A stretch of DNA of 64,000 nucleotides from Syngnathus acus (GCF_901709675.1 NC_051090.1:2911342-2975341), one strand, 5' to 3'. Shown: positions 28,101-39,000, counted from the first letter of the stretch. The notes: generated by a model not told the origin, from the sequence alone. Numbers and translations: made by a program.

Positions 28101-31100
28101 AATCGGTAAATAAGAAAGTAAAGCAATGGAGACAGAATGAATTGGGAGCAGCCAACCACAAGTGTTACACACCCGACTCGTTGGTGGCTTGTTGTTGTTG
28201 TTGTTGAAGCATCCAGGCTTGACGGTGTCATTTGTCTTTCCACTCCCGCAAGCGCCGGTGGAAAAAAAAAAAAAAAAAATCAGGAGGATGCGACGGGATA
28301 AAATATCTCTTTTCGAAAGCTTCCGTTGATACCCGCTCCGTGCCAGCGCTCCTTTCGCATTAGCTACATTAGCCACCCAATCCTTCCCCACCTTCAATTA
28401 TTCACGCCGTCCTCCACCGGCTTTATTGTTGACGGGCCCTCGGCCACAACGCAGACGGCGCCGGTGTTGAAGCAGCCGTGCCGCTGCCACATCTTCAACG
28501 CGCAGCCATGCTGAACCGCTGACATCAAGGTCGGTCCATTTCTTTCTGTGTCGTGCTCTCCTAACCTCTTTAAGCATATTGAAACACAACCTGTGGAGCA
28601 ACTCATGTAGACAGATAATTTCGCAATAGTCATGTATTCTTTATCCTCTGCAAAGATATTACTACTGCGAGAAAACATCAGGGTTCACTGTAGTGGTTCA
28701 CATAGTTGTCATTTGCACTCAATGCCCCTTGTGATTGATTTTCGATCCGTCCAGAGAAATGGACTACCGGGAAACCCGAGTGTGTGAACTCGTGAGAGGA
28801 TGTGTACTTACATCCGCAGCCTTGTGTGTGTGTGTGTGTGTGTTGTTGCAAACGCTGGCAGGAGCAAAATGGAACGCCGCGCGAGGTTGTGAACTCCCGA
28901 TGTGTCGTGATCGGGGTCTTTGATAGCGTGCGTGAGTGCGTGCGTGCGTGCGGAGCAGCTGAGAGGTGGCGTTGATGAAAACCAAATGCTTGCTGCCACT
29001 GGGTCCAATTAAAGGCTCGCACAGAGACGTTGAACTGTTACGAGAAGGGTCACCCAGGAAGCACCACCTCCTCCTCTTCCTCTTCTTCCTCCTCCCTTCT
29101 TCTTCTTCTCCTTGTTTATCTCTTGGGGATTGCGCAACTTCGGGGAAGCCGTAGCGCCGCGTGAGAGGAAGCGGCGAGGACCAGCCCCCTCGATTTTTCG
29201 ACTTTGATGCGGAGTTGCCGATGCACTCGCAAGGCAGAATGTGATACGGTTTGTTGTCGGCAGAGCACATGAGGACATTGTCAATTTTTCAACACGACCG
29301 CCATGCATGCTTTTCCTTTAGGTCTTGTCATCTGAGAATGATTTTGTTTTCTTCATTCATCATGTCAATAGTTTTGTTTGTTGTAGATGTGTCAAGATAA
29401 TTCAAAGCAAAAACGACATGCATTTTGTGAGGGAATTTCCTCTTGGTGGAGGGATGAAGAAAGTTTTTTTGAAGTGCCTGTAAAGTGAAAATAAATACAA
29501 TATGTCTTGTAAATTTGACACATGACGGAGAAGAGTGTTTACAACTAGGCCAAATTGAACGATTAAAAAAAATAAGAAATAAATCAAGTACGTATATAAA
29601 AGGATTTAGTATTGTGGGGGAAAAAAATCAAGCCGCTCTCTCCACTCTCAAATATATTCCACCGAGTTGCTCCAGTCCTCACTTTTTCATTTATGGATAA
29701 TTGGATGTTGTTTTTCCTGATACAACCAGGCCGCCGAACCACAAGACGACACAAAAACGGCCGTGACCATCATGGACACCTTAAAGGTTGTTTGTCATCT
29801 GCAAACTTCAACGAAACCCTCAAAATAACGTCACCTCTTCTCGTCAAATCAGCAACCCGAGACAGAGGAGACGGCGGCGGCGGCCAGGTACCCTCTGCCT
29901 TGCAAGAGCATCGTCCCACACATTGAGAAAATCCAAACGGCCACTTCTGGTAAGTTCATCAAAGGTTCGGCGAATATGAGGAACTGACGAGACGCCAAAG
30001 ATCATTTGCGTGTTCAGTGATTAAAGGTTTACATCAGCCAAAGAGGTCGCCACCCGACCTCCTCGCCGACAGGAAGCTCCTCGGCGACATGAAGCCCATT
30101 ATGTCACTCAAGCAGTCGTCCATTTCGGGCGTTTTCACCGGACAAGCCGTAAGCCCGGCCCGCCGCCATTTTAGATTCCATTGACACATTTCCAAAGTAT
30201 TTGAACTTCCCACCGCAGAGCAAGATGGTGGTGTTGCCCGCCGAGGAGGCCAACCTGGCGGACATGGACTATCTGGTGCCCAGCCACGACGAGAAGGGCC
30301 AGCCCATCGCCGAGTGGAAGCGGCAGGTGATGGTGAGGCAGCTTCAAGCTCGACTGTTGGATGAGGAGGACCAAAGTTGGAAGGTTGGAAGACCTTACAA
30401 GAGATTGAAGTACCTTTAAAAATCGTCCACTTGTCTCAATTGAGGGTTATCTGCTCCAGGAGAACGGCCGGAGCTTGTCCAAAGTCAACTGGCGCTACTC
30501 GCAGGCCCACAACGCCATCCTGGGCCCGTCGGGCGAGCTCCTGACCGAGCACGACCTGGTTTACCTGGAGCAGCAGATCGCCAGCGTGACTCTCCGCCGC
30601 CACGCCGGCGAAGGCTACGAGCTGGAGCTGGCGCGGCTGGCCGACGAGCTGCGCCACATCCTGCCGGCGCCCATCGTCAACATCAGCGCCCACGCTCGCT
30701 TCGCCGACCCGGCCGGACGTCCGCCTCTGCTGCCCGGCTGGTGCGGTCGAATCTCGGGCATCGTCAAGAGCATGTCTCTCCTCATGAGCGACCTCGCCGA
30801 GCAGCCGCACTGCAAGATGCCCGACAGCCAGCTGGCCAGTGTCTTCTCGCAGGCGCCTGACCGGCAAGCCTCCACCAGGGGGCGCCGCCAGAGAATCGAG
30901 GACGAGATCCAGCGCTTCGGCGTGTCGGTGAGGACGCTCAAGTCTAATTTTGAGACGCAGGACGAGCCCGCCGAGGAGGACGAGGTCTTCTCCGCCTTGA
31001 CTCCAGAACCTGAGGAGAAGCCCCCGGGAGTGGTCGAGAACACCAGCCTCAGGAAGGAGCGCATCGTGGTGCTCTTCCTGGGACACTGGAAGAAGTCGGC

Positions 31101-31914
31101 CTACGCCGTGACGCTCAAGAGCAAAGAGGCTGCCGAGAGGAAGAAGAGCATCGAGGAGAGCAGTCGGGACAAGATGATGAACAGCTCCTTGGGCCACTTT
31201 TTTAAGCAGAGGAGCGCTGTCAACAAAATGCTGGGCAACTGGAGGAGGATGATCTCCAGCGTGCCTTCGCGACAAATACGACGGTAGGCTCGGAAATTGT
31301 GTCATTTCCGACGAAAACAAATCCAACATTGAGACTCAGAAACGTCTTTTTGGATTATTTCTTTTAGGCTCCACAGACAGCAGACCCTCTACTCCCCGGA
31401 GCAGTTCCTCCCACGGATGGACGGCGTGGCGATGGAGTACGACAAGCTGACCCTGGACCTTTTCATGCTGGGCTACTTCCACATCCTCGAGCTGGACTTG
31501 CCGGTGGATGAGCGCAAGATGAGGCACCTGTTGTGCTTCGAGGTCTTTGACCACGTAGGCAGCTTCCCCTGGGAGCTGGTGCGCGACTTCCACAAGGCTG
31601 TCATCCAGGACATCGAGGCCGGCGACCGCGAGTGGAAGGACGGCTTCGAAGATCTTAAGCTCAAGTTTTTCGGGGAGGCGACAGCCAGGTCTGAGGAGGG
31701 CAAAGCGGAGGCGGAGACTAAAGCGGAGACGCGCCAGCTTCCGGAGATTCGACCACTCCCTAAAGTCATCGTGCAGACCCCCACCCCGGATGAGAACTCG
31801 CTCCACGCCGGGACCGACATCTCCTCTTTCAGCAACGAGGAGATATGCCAATACATCGACCGGAGCTTTGCCTTTTGGAAGGAGAAGGAGGCGGAAATTT
31901 TCGATTTTGAGTAG
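25160..31914 (+). CDS. espnl: Espin-like protein (ankyrin-repeat actin-associated protein)
   Basis: Relative of espin found in hair-cell stereocilia, where espin-family proteins bind actin and class III myosins. Exons found: 25160-25450, 25526-25722, 25784-25970, 26043-26225, 26440-26571, then 29730-29786, 29853-29949, 30018-30148, 30219-30383, 30460-31283, 31368-31914. Together they give 936 residues plus stop (human ESPNL is about 1,005), so one or more short exons in 26572-29729 are missing. The start has a strong context (aaccATGG) and opens [20 protein letters not shown]. The first five exons carry about nine ankyrin repeats (for example [20 protein letters not shown] and [20 protein letters not shown]). 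The C-terminal half holds [20 protein letters not shown] and acidic or charged helices. Identity rests on the repeat pattern, the C-terminal match and synteny with scly and klhl30. Confidence 0.9.
26110..26123 (+). promoter_or_regulatory. CTCF-type motif 1
   Basis: CCAGCAGGGGGCAC matches the 14-base CTCF core consensus CCASYAGRKGGCRS at every position. It lies inside an espnl ankyrin exon, so coding constraint could also explain it. Confidence 0.45.
27860..27873 (+). promoter_or_regulatory. CTCF-type motif 2
   Basis: CCACTAGAGGGCGC matches the CTCF core consensus CCASYAGRKGGCRS at all 14 positions, in an espnl intron with no coding constraint visible. Confidence 0.55.
28823..28843. repeat. 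(TG)n microsatellite
   Basis: About ten uninterrupted TG units in the espnl middle intron. Confidence 0.95.
29065..29112. repeat. CTC/CTT pyrimidine-rich repeat
   Basis: Imperfect cct and ctt triplets, an all-pyrimidine strand that could form triplex DNA. Intronic in espnl. Confidence 0.85.
30460..31283 (+). other. espnl: espnl large C-terminal exon
   Basis: One 824-base exon, much longer than its neighbours and rich in G+C, encoding about 275 residues from [18 protein letters not shown] to the split arginine before [10 protein letters not shown]. The - strand is also open over most of this exon because of the base composition; those frames are shadows. A perfect CTCF-type motif lies inside it at 30872-30885. 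Confidence 0.9.
30872..30885 (+). promoter_or_regulatory. CTCF-type motif 3
   Basis: CCACCAGGGGGCGC, a full match to the CTCF core consensus, inside the large espnl exon. Coding use (TRGRRQR region) is an alternative reason for the match. Confidence 0.45.
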
Positions 31915-32480
31915 TTGCTTGAGCTTTTGTAATTCACACAATACATTCGATCTAGAATTGTAGCCATCTTTCTCGAGGGCGTCATCCAAACTGAGGTATT
32001 GCGAAACTCCTAATGGGTGATAAATTCCAGACCCACCAGCAACATTTCTCCTCCAAAACACAAACCATATACAATATTCTGAACCCACAAGTGCTACAAT
32101 CGGAGTTACTGAAAATATTCTAAAAAATGCCTAATTGTGAGATTCAAACCAAAATGGCCATGTCATTCGTTATTGATGCCACCAGATGGCGCCAAATCAA
32201 TTTTTATACATTAAACATGGGTTTGGGCTTTTAGCTTTCTATGTTGCAATGAAAAAGCTTTTTTGTTATTGAACCTGATCTAGAAGCTTGTGTGCTTACA
32301 CTTAATTTAGCAGATTGTTTTTCATGCTGAGAGGAAATAAATGAGTCAAAGTGCACATAAGCTAGCTGGGCTCCTCTTATTGGTCATATGAGCTTGCCCT
32401 GCAATGTGTGTGTGTTTGTGTGTGTTGTGGTAGCAGCTGCATGTTATTTAGAATGTGACTTCAGCCTTTAGCGTCACTTG
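31915..32480 (+). other. espnl 3' end and espnl-klhl30 spacer
   Basis: AT-rich sequence with a polyadenylation signal AATAAA at 32336-32341, giving a possible espnl 3' UTR of about 430 bases. A CTCF-type motif lies at 32179-32192. Just before the klhl30 leader are an inverted CCAAT box (attgg, about 32390) and an E-box CAGCTG at 32434-32439, as in muscle promoters. Confidence 0.55.
32179..32192 (+). promoter_or_regulatory. CTCF-type motif 4
   Basis: CCACCAGATGGCGC matches the CTCF core consensus at all 14 positions. It is noncoding, after the espnl stop codon and before klhl30. Confidence 0.6.
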
Positions 32481-32865
32481 TCAGTCGGAGCCCAAAATAA
32501 CCCAAAGGCAGCACAACACGGTGACTGGGCATAACGTTCCCACTTCACAAGCAAATAGTCCGGTCCTATCGCAGGATGAGTCGCCCCGGTGAGTCTATTT
32601 ACCATTTTATTTAATTCACATTGAGGCCTGAGTTTGTGTTTTAATGGTGGTGTTGACACAACCAGGTGGAGTCACATGTCGGATAAACGTATCGTAAATT
32701 GCGGGGATACTTTCTACATCCATAAAACATAATTCAACTTATTTATAAATTGATAAGAAATGGAAACTTTGAGGAAACTGTTTGTCACCTATAGTGCTAA
32801 CATTTAGCTAAAAGAAAATAGCATAGATGTTCTGGTAACAATCAATATAATTGTTTCATTTTCAG
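32480..32865 (+). other. klhl30: klhl30 untranslated first exon and intron (putative)
   Basis: A likely leader exon ends at 32588 with the strong donor ccccg/gtgagt, and an acceptor (ttcattttcag) ends at 32865. An ATG at 32577 spliced to the next exon would give a six-codon upstream reading frame (MSRPGE, then stop). The start of the leader is a guess. Confidence 0.5.
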
Positions 32866-32925
32866 GTGAATGACTTGCTGCATCTGTGAGTTTCTTCTTC
32901 TTCCTTTATTGACTTGCCGTTGAAA

Positions 32926-35216
32926 ATGGTACGCAACGTGGACGACCTTGACTTCTGCCTGCCGTCGCACCCGCAGACCATCCTGGAGGGCCTCCGTGCC
33001 CTGTGCTCTCAGCCCAAGATGGTGGACGTAACGCTGAGCGCCGGAGGTCGTGACTTCCCGTGCCACCGCGGTGTCCTGGCCCTCTGCAGCGCCTACTTCA
33101 GCTCCATGTTCTCGGGGGACTTCGCCGAGAGCATTGCGGCCCGCGTGGAGCTCCAAGAAGTGGACCCGGAAATACTGGGCTGCTTGTTGGACTTTGCTTA
33201 CACGGGCAAACTGACCATCAACCAGAGTAACGTGGAGGGCCTGATCCGGACCTCCAGTAGGTTACAGTTCCAGACTGTCCGCGCCGTGTGCACACGTTAC
33301 CTCCAGCACCAGATTGACGCTACCAACTGCTTGGGCATACTGGAGTTTGGAGAAATCCACGGCTGCCCTGAGGTGGTGGCCAAGGCACGGGCTTTTCTTT
33401 TAGAGAACTTTGAGGCTGTCCAGCTGAGCGAGGAGTTCCTACTCCAGGAGAAGGATCGCTTGGTCTCCTGCTTGAGCCACGATGGCCTGCAGATCCGATG
33501 CGAGCACGCTAGAGTGGAGGCCGTTCTTAGGTGGGTCGGGCACCGGCGGGAGGCTCGGTTGGACCAAATGCCGGAGCTGCTGGGCCTGTGCAGACTGGAG
33601 CTGCTTGACCCGGACTACCTGAAGGGGACACTGTTGCAGGATGCTCTGGTGCAGGCCTCGGACGGCTGCAGGGAGGCCGTGGAGAAGGTCCACATAGAGG
33701 TTCGGAAATATTTACTTGAAATGAATAATAGATTTATTTATAATGCACTTTACTTTTGTAGAAACAAACAAACAACTTCCTCAGATTTATTTATTTATTA
33801 TTAGAAGATGCATTTGGCCCCGAAGTGCATGAGTCAAGTGGACGGTCAGAGTCCACAGCCCAATCTGCAGGAGGTGCTCTTCGTCATGGGGGGTCGCTCC
33901 CTGGACGACGACTCCGACGACGATTCGGACGACGAGGATGGCGAGCGAGCCAGAGCGAGAGAGAGCAGAGCTCAGCTTAAAAACTGTGCCTTCTATAACA
34001 CCAAGACAAGTACAAACAATCCTCAACTCAATATTTCTTTCCATGTATGTGTCCTAATACTTTTGCCCATGTTTGTTGTCTTTCCAGAACAGTGGCATGA
34101 GCTCCCAAATTTCCCCAACCCCAACAAATGGGGCTTCTCCATGGTGTCGTTGAATAATGACGTCTACGTCACAGGTGAAGCATGCGCCCGTCTCGCTGTC
34201 AGCCATTTTGAGGCTCAAACAAAACGTCTCCCCCGCAGGAGGCTCTCGGGGCTCCAACACCAACACCTGGTCCACCACGGAGACATGGAAGTACATCACC
34301 AAGGAAGGACGCTGGGTCACGGTGGCGCCCATGCTCAGACCTCGCACCAATCACTCGTCAGCCACGCTTAACGGAGAGATTTACGTCATTGGAGGCAAGA
34401 GAGACGAACTAACTTTTAAGTGTCCCAATACTTTTGACAACAAGGCTGTCCAATCATGCTCTTTTTTTCCCTCGTGTGTTTTCAGGTACGACATTAGCTC
34501 GGGTAGAAGTGGAACGTTACGACCCGTACCACGACACGTGGACCTCCACGTGTCCCGCCGTCAAGTACATGACCAATTTCACGTGTACGGCGTGCCAGGG
34601 GAAGCTCTACGTGATTGGCTCCTGCGCCGTCAAGTACAACGCCTTGACCATGCAATGCTACAACCCCGTCATAGGTGAGGACACGTCAAAAGGGCTTTTA
34701 CTGTGTCCTAACACTTTTGTCCATTCGTGCTTATTTTTTTGTCCTAGATAGCTGGATGAATATCTGCTCGCCATTCATCCCCAAGTACCTTTCGTCTCCT
34801 CGCTCGGTGTGCATGGAAGGAAACATCTACCTGCTGGCCGACAACACCAAGAAAGTTTACTCCTACGACCCCGACGCCAACTTGTGGCAGAAGGTGCCAT
34901 CTTATTTCCCGACCGGGAAGCTCCGCTATGAAATTGCGATGATCTCATCGGAAATGTTCTTTTGTAGATCCAGCTGCTCCACATGCTACATGAGAACGGC
35001 GGCCTGGTGTCGCTGGACGGGAGGTTGTACGTGACGGGCGGCCACTGGAAAGGGATGGAAGGCGATTACGGCGTGGAGGTGGAAGTGTACAACCGCGCCT
35101 CGGACACCTGGGAGGTGGAGGGCTTCCTGCCCAGACTCTGGTTCTACAGCGGCGTCTCCACCATTTTCCTGGACCCCACCAACTGGCCTCGGGTCTTCCC
35201 CGCCGACGCCACGTAG
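32926..35216 (+). CDS. klhl30: Kelch-like protein 30 (BTB-BACK-Kelch)
   Basis: BTB-Kelch proteins usually act as substrate adaptors of cullin-3 ubiquitin ligases; the substrate of KLHL30 is not known to me. Exons: 32926-33699, 33805-34009, 34088-34174, 34239-34394, 34486-34674, 34748-34893, 34968-35216; they join in frame into 601 residues (human is about 578). The first exon holds the BTB domain ([20 protein letters not shown], then [13 protein letters not shown]) and the BACK domain. Kelch repeats follow, with [54 protein letters not shown] and [19 protein letters not shown] short Asp/Ser-rich insert ([18 protein letters not shown]) precedes the first Kelch blade. One intron uses a GC donor. 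Start chosen because [10 protein letters not shown] matches the mammalian N-terminus. Confidence 0.96.
34050..34065 (+). repeat. TGTCCTAATACTTTTG element in klhl30 intron 2
   Basis: A copy of the 16-base core shared with two further klhl30 introns (34421-34436, 34704-34719) and with the kif1a 3' repeat. It fills much of a 78-base intron and lies 22 bases before the 3' splice site. Confidence 0.75.
34395..34485 (+). other. klhl30: klhl30 intron 4, GC-AG type
   Basis: The exon must end at GGAG (34394) to give the conserved VIGGTTL across the junction with the exon at 34486. The intron then begins GCAAGA, a GC donor that otherwise fits the consensus well. No GT lies at a position that would keep both frame and protein match. 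A copy of the TGTCCYAAYACTTTTG element is at 34421-34436. Confidence 0.85.
34704..34719 (+). repeat. TGTCCTAACACTTTTG element in klhl30 intron 5
   Basis: The third copy of the short element in klhl30, in a 73-base intron between 34674 and 34748, 28 bases before the 3' splice site. Confidence 0.75.
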
Positions 35217-35800
35217 GTGATGTCACGTGATGTGCTGGACATGTTTGAATGCAAAAAAACATCGAGCTAATGTGTTAAAAAGAACCTACGCACAATTTGA
35301 CATGAAATACAAGAATTTGAATGTTCGCTTTTTTTGGGAAAATTTTTTTTTGAGAAAGAAGTCACAGTTGTGAGAATAAATAAGCCTCAGTCGTACAAGA
35401 AGGTATTTTTTTTAAATATGCATTTTTAAAAGAAAAAATGTGATGGGGGAAAGGCAATTTTAATTTTCAAAACGGTTAGGTTTTTCTTATAGTATAAACT
35501 TTTGGAAAATAAATCTCTAAAAATAAGCTTTTTGTCTTACAAGATTAAGATTGCCTTTTAAAAAATATTTTATTTTTTTATTGATTTAATATTGTAACTT
35601 AATATTAGTGTATACCGCGATGACTTTATTATTGTAAAATACAATTGTACTTTTTTCTCTTAAAATGACTTGAAAAATAACTTAAAATAATTCTGCCTTC
35701 TAATTAAGAAAAGACTAGATGGTGCTTTTTGATAAACCACACGTTTATTCTCATATGACTGTGATTTTATTCTGCTTGTGTACTTATGTTTTGATTGAGG

Positions 35801-35813
35801 AATAAAATAATAA
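35801..35813 (+). terminator. klhl30: klhl30 polyadenylation signals
   Basis: Two closely spaced AATAAA words (35801-35806 and 35808-35813) follow about 580 bases of AT-rich 3' UTR. Another AATAAA at about 35376 could make a shorter form. The signals lie about 90 bases before the X-boxes of crocc2. Confidence 0.65.
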
Positions 35814-35900
35814 AATGGCATCACCTGGTATTGTGATCATTAACCCTTGAGGAATCCAGTCCTCGCTGAGGCTGCCAGGGAAATAGTCAAACAACACTCA

Positions 35901-35953
35901 GTTTCCTTGGCAACGACCCCCACCCAGGACTTGTGTGTGGTTGCCATGGCAAC
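35901..35953 (+). promoter_or_regulatory. crocc2: Two RFX X-box motifs in the crocc2 promoter
   Basis: GTTTCCTTGGCAAC (35901-35914) and the perfect palindrome GTTGCCATGGCAAC (35940-35953) both fit the 14-base X-box consensus RYYNYYWTRRNRAC at every position. Their starts are 39 bases apart and they lie 118-170 bases before the crocc2 start codon. X-boxes bind RFX factors, which switch on cilium genes across animals, fitting a rootletin-family gene. Confidence 0.8.
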
Positions 35954-36070
35954 CACACGACCTGATCAGTGGTCGCAGGGACGGCAAAAGCTTTGCAGTC
36001 GACTAAAAAGTTTGACCAGCAACTTTTGTCCTTTTACTTCGAATATTTCTACTCCACTTTTTTATTTGGA

Positions 36071-39000
36071 ATGAGTTCCTCGCAGGAGGAGGACGGCACA
36101 CTTTCACCTACACTAGACCTTGTCATTCAGGTTGGTAAATTTGATTTATTTCTATTGATTATTTTATTATTTAATCGTTGAAATTCTCAGAAAAAATATT
36201 TGTATATTTTTGACAGATTTTAATTATCTACTGTTACGTAAAAGATTGCACATGTAAACCGCATGATGTTGGCGCTGTCCGTAATTTAGCGTAGGAGTAT
36301 TTGATTTAAAACAATATTTAAATTACTCGATTAAACAACCACATCAATTAAATATTAACTTTCGAACTAAATAATTTGTTTTAAAAGTTTATTAGACGGC
36401 AGCGGAAATATATTCCGCTGACTTCCGGTTTCGGCCTCCGTCTTTGATCCGTTTCGAGAATCATCGAAAATCAAATTTTAAGTCAGTTTTTTATCTATTT
36501 TAAACAATAGCCGCTTGTTTTACAATTTTGTATAGTTGTTTAATTCTAATGTTTCGTTTTCAACGCTAATAATTAACAATTTGATGTTTATCATTTACTT
36601 TGCTGTCTTTGGCGCAACCTTGATACAGATCGCAAGACACCTGAAGAATATTTAAAAAAATATTGGTGAGCTGTTGCTAAGTAATTAATTCCTTTACAAA
36701 TAAGAAAAGTTACATTTTGAGTACTAGTTTTACTATTACTGTAATTACATAACAGGTTTGTAAATCTATTTTTATAAAACTCAAGAGCACGTGGTTAGCT
36801 GCTAAGCTAGTTTATCAAAAATTAACATACGTATATAATAAAACAGAAAATAATTGAAATTGTCATTCTGACTGATCTTAAAATATCAGATTAATTAGTA
36901 GTATTCCATTGAGCCAACCTAGACAAGGCAACTAGCATATATGAGACAAAATGTCTAAAATCCTTATTATTACTTATCAATGACTTGCAGAAGTTGGAGG
37001 AGTCTCTGCTTGACTCTGAGAGCCATGAAGCAGACTCTGGAGTTGCACCGGCTCCGGTGTCAGCACGCATCCGCCACATCATCACCCGGAACCTGGTGGC
37101 CGAGTCGCCTGACGGTTGGAAAAACAAATAATCCAATAAGCGCTTTGTGTAAAAAAAAAAAAGTGAATATTTGTGCGATTTGCTTTTCTGTTGGTAGGTC
37201 AGGCAACCAAAATGGAGGAGAACCCCAAGAATGAGGGTTCTTTGACTCAGACGATCTGCAAGGAGCAAGTCCAACCATGCAGCCTCACTGAAAAGGTAAG
37301 AAAAAGATGGAAAATGTTTCACTTCAATCTGAAAGTGGAGGAATTAAGTTATCGCAATCATTTGTAACTGTCAATAAAGAGGGTTCATGAAGGCACCCCT
37401 TGTGATGTCTACACTGCAGAGGACCGCCGTCATGATGAAGAATTTTTTATTTTTTTTCACCTGCCACACAAAGTTGCCATTTGTGACAACACTGCGCTCA
37501 GTCTGTCTGCTCGGACCGGACCGTAAAAGCCGGTTCATTAGTTTGACACTTATGTTTACCTCAGGGGATACATATAGGTCCCAATTAGCAACCAGACGTC
37601 TTTGCTAGGTTGATTTTGACGCACACATTACACTTTGTATGGCTAAATATTGATCAAATAGTGAGGCCGCAAGAAGGTCAAAGCTGGGCCCCTTGGATAA
37701 AAACCACTCCACAGTCTCCGCTTTTCTGCAGTGGCCCTCAGTCTCCTTTTGGATAAAACAAACTGTTCGCAGCTTTCCCAGCAAGCGCTCTCAGCGTGAT
37801 TCCAGCGTTGACATCCGCCCCAGCTGTGTTTAGGAATCTTCCAGATAGCACGCTTCATTAATTCTCTTTATTAAGCCCCTCGGCTCGAAGAGAAAAAATG
37901 GCGGCAGCTGCGCTAAAACTTTGCACGCCGGGCCGCCAGATGTGGCGGATGCGGCCCGAGAGCTTCGATCAGCTGCTCGCAAGAAGCGTCACGAAAACCC
38001 AACCTCGGCCATCCTCGGTTTGGCGCCAACACCAAAGGCTTCACGGGGGCCTCCGGAGCCAGCCTCCGCTTGCTCGCTGGCAACAGCTTCAAAGCGTTTC
38101 CTTCAAGTCAGGAGACAAAAGCGAGGAGGGGCACAAATCATACATATCAAGAAATAAGATAATTCAAAGCATGTTTCTGAAGGCAACGATGACGGTGGAA
38201 ATGCGCGCATACGCCCAGGGTGTGGTATCAAAAGCAACCATGGCAACCGTTTCGAATCCTGAAATGACATCAAGGCTTGCGCGCTACATAAATAGTACGT
38301 GCGTAACGTCGACACACTCCAACAGCTTATTACCCGTCGTGCCGTGTATCATTCTGAATCAAAGTCAAATCCAAGCTTGCCAGAATGTTTCAACTTTTCA
38401 ACCTGGCCACGTCAACTGCCCTGACACTATTTATACTATTTCTAACCATATAAAACCCAATTCCACTAACTCAAACCCTAATGAACATGGAGCATCTTAA
38501 AACACTTTGTAGCTCATCCAAACTTAAAAGAATTCTCTCTGCATCCAGCTGGATCGAATGCTGAGCATGCCGTCGCCAGCAGAGTCGGACCGGGACGGCG
38601 CGTCGCCGTGGCAACAGGCCGTCCAGGAGCGAGAGTACAAACGGAGGCTGCTGCTCTTCCAGGAGGCCCAGCAGAAGCAGGCCCAGCTGGTCCAGAGGCT
38701 GCAGACCAAGGTGAGCTAAGTAGTGATGGAGCCGCTCGTAACATTAATTCCATAAGGTCAGTGTACAAAAAGGCCTTTTGTCCTCAGCCATAAAACAGGT
38801 TGAATAATAAAAATGAAGGATGGGAAATGAATACTGAAAAGAGTTTTTGTTCAGTCCACTCCTCAATCTGGTCCTGTTTTTTTTCTACAAGGTCCTCCAG
38901 TACAAAAGCAGGTGTGGCCAGCTGGAAGGACAAGTCTTGGAGAAGACCTCTGATTTGGAGAAGATGCGACTGTTGGTGTGTACCAATATGTTTGTCTTGT

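Larger units (their letters stand above)
26572..29729 (+). other. espnl: espnl middle intron(s) with unplaced exon(s)
   Basis: 3.2 kb between the last ankyrin exon (ending ...RANHKH) and the exon [19 protein letters not shown]. About 70 residues of the usual protein should be encoded here. I could not find them with confidence; a GC-rich open patch at about 28400-28515 is the best candidate region. The stretch also holds a (TTG)n run (28190-28206), a (TG)n run (28823-28843), a CTC/CTT-rich run (29065-29112) and a CTCF-type motif at 27860-27873. Confidence 0.6.

Noticed and set aside
28764-29270. A 168-codon - strand open frame
   Set aside because: It runs through (TG)n and CTC-type simple repeats, which give His/Thr-rich and Lys/Arg-rich nonsense.
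30436-32088. Long open frames on the - strand (297 and 250 codons) opposite espnl
   Set aside because: They lie exactly opposite the GC-rich espnl exons, lack family resemblance and splice logic, and arise from codon composition of the + strand gene.
37898-38500. A 200-codon + strand open frame in crocc2 intron 3 as a possible nested gene
   Set aside because: No recognisable domain, a composition change halfway, no clear promoter or polyadenylation signal. Kept only as a note in the intron entry.
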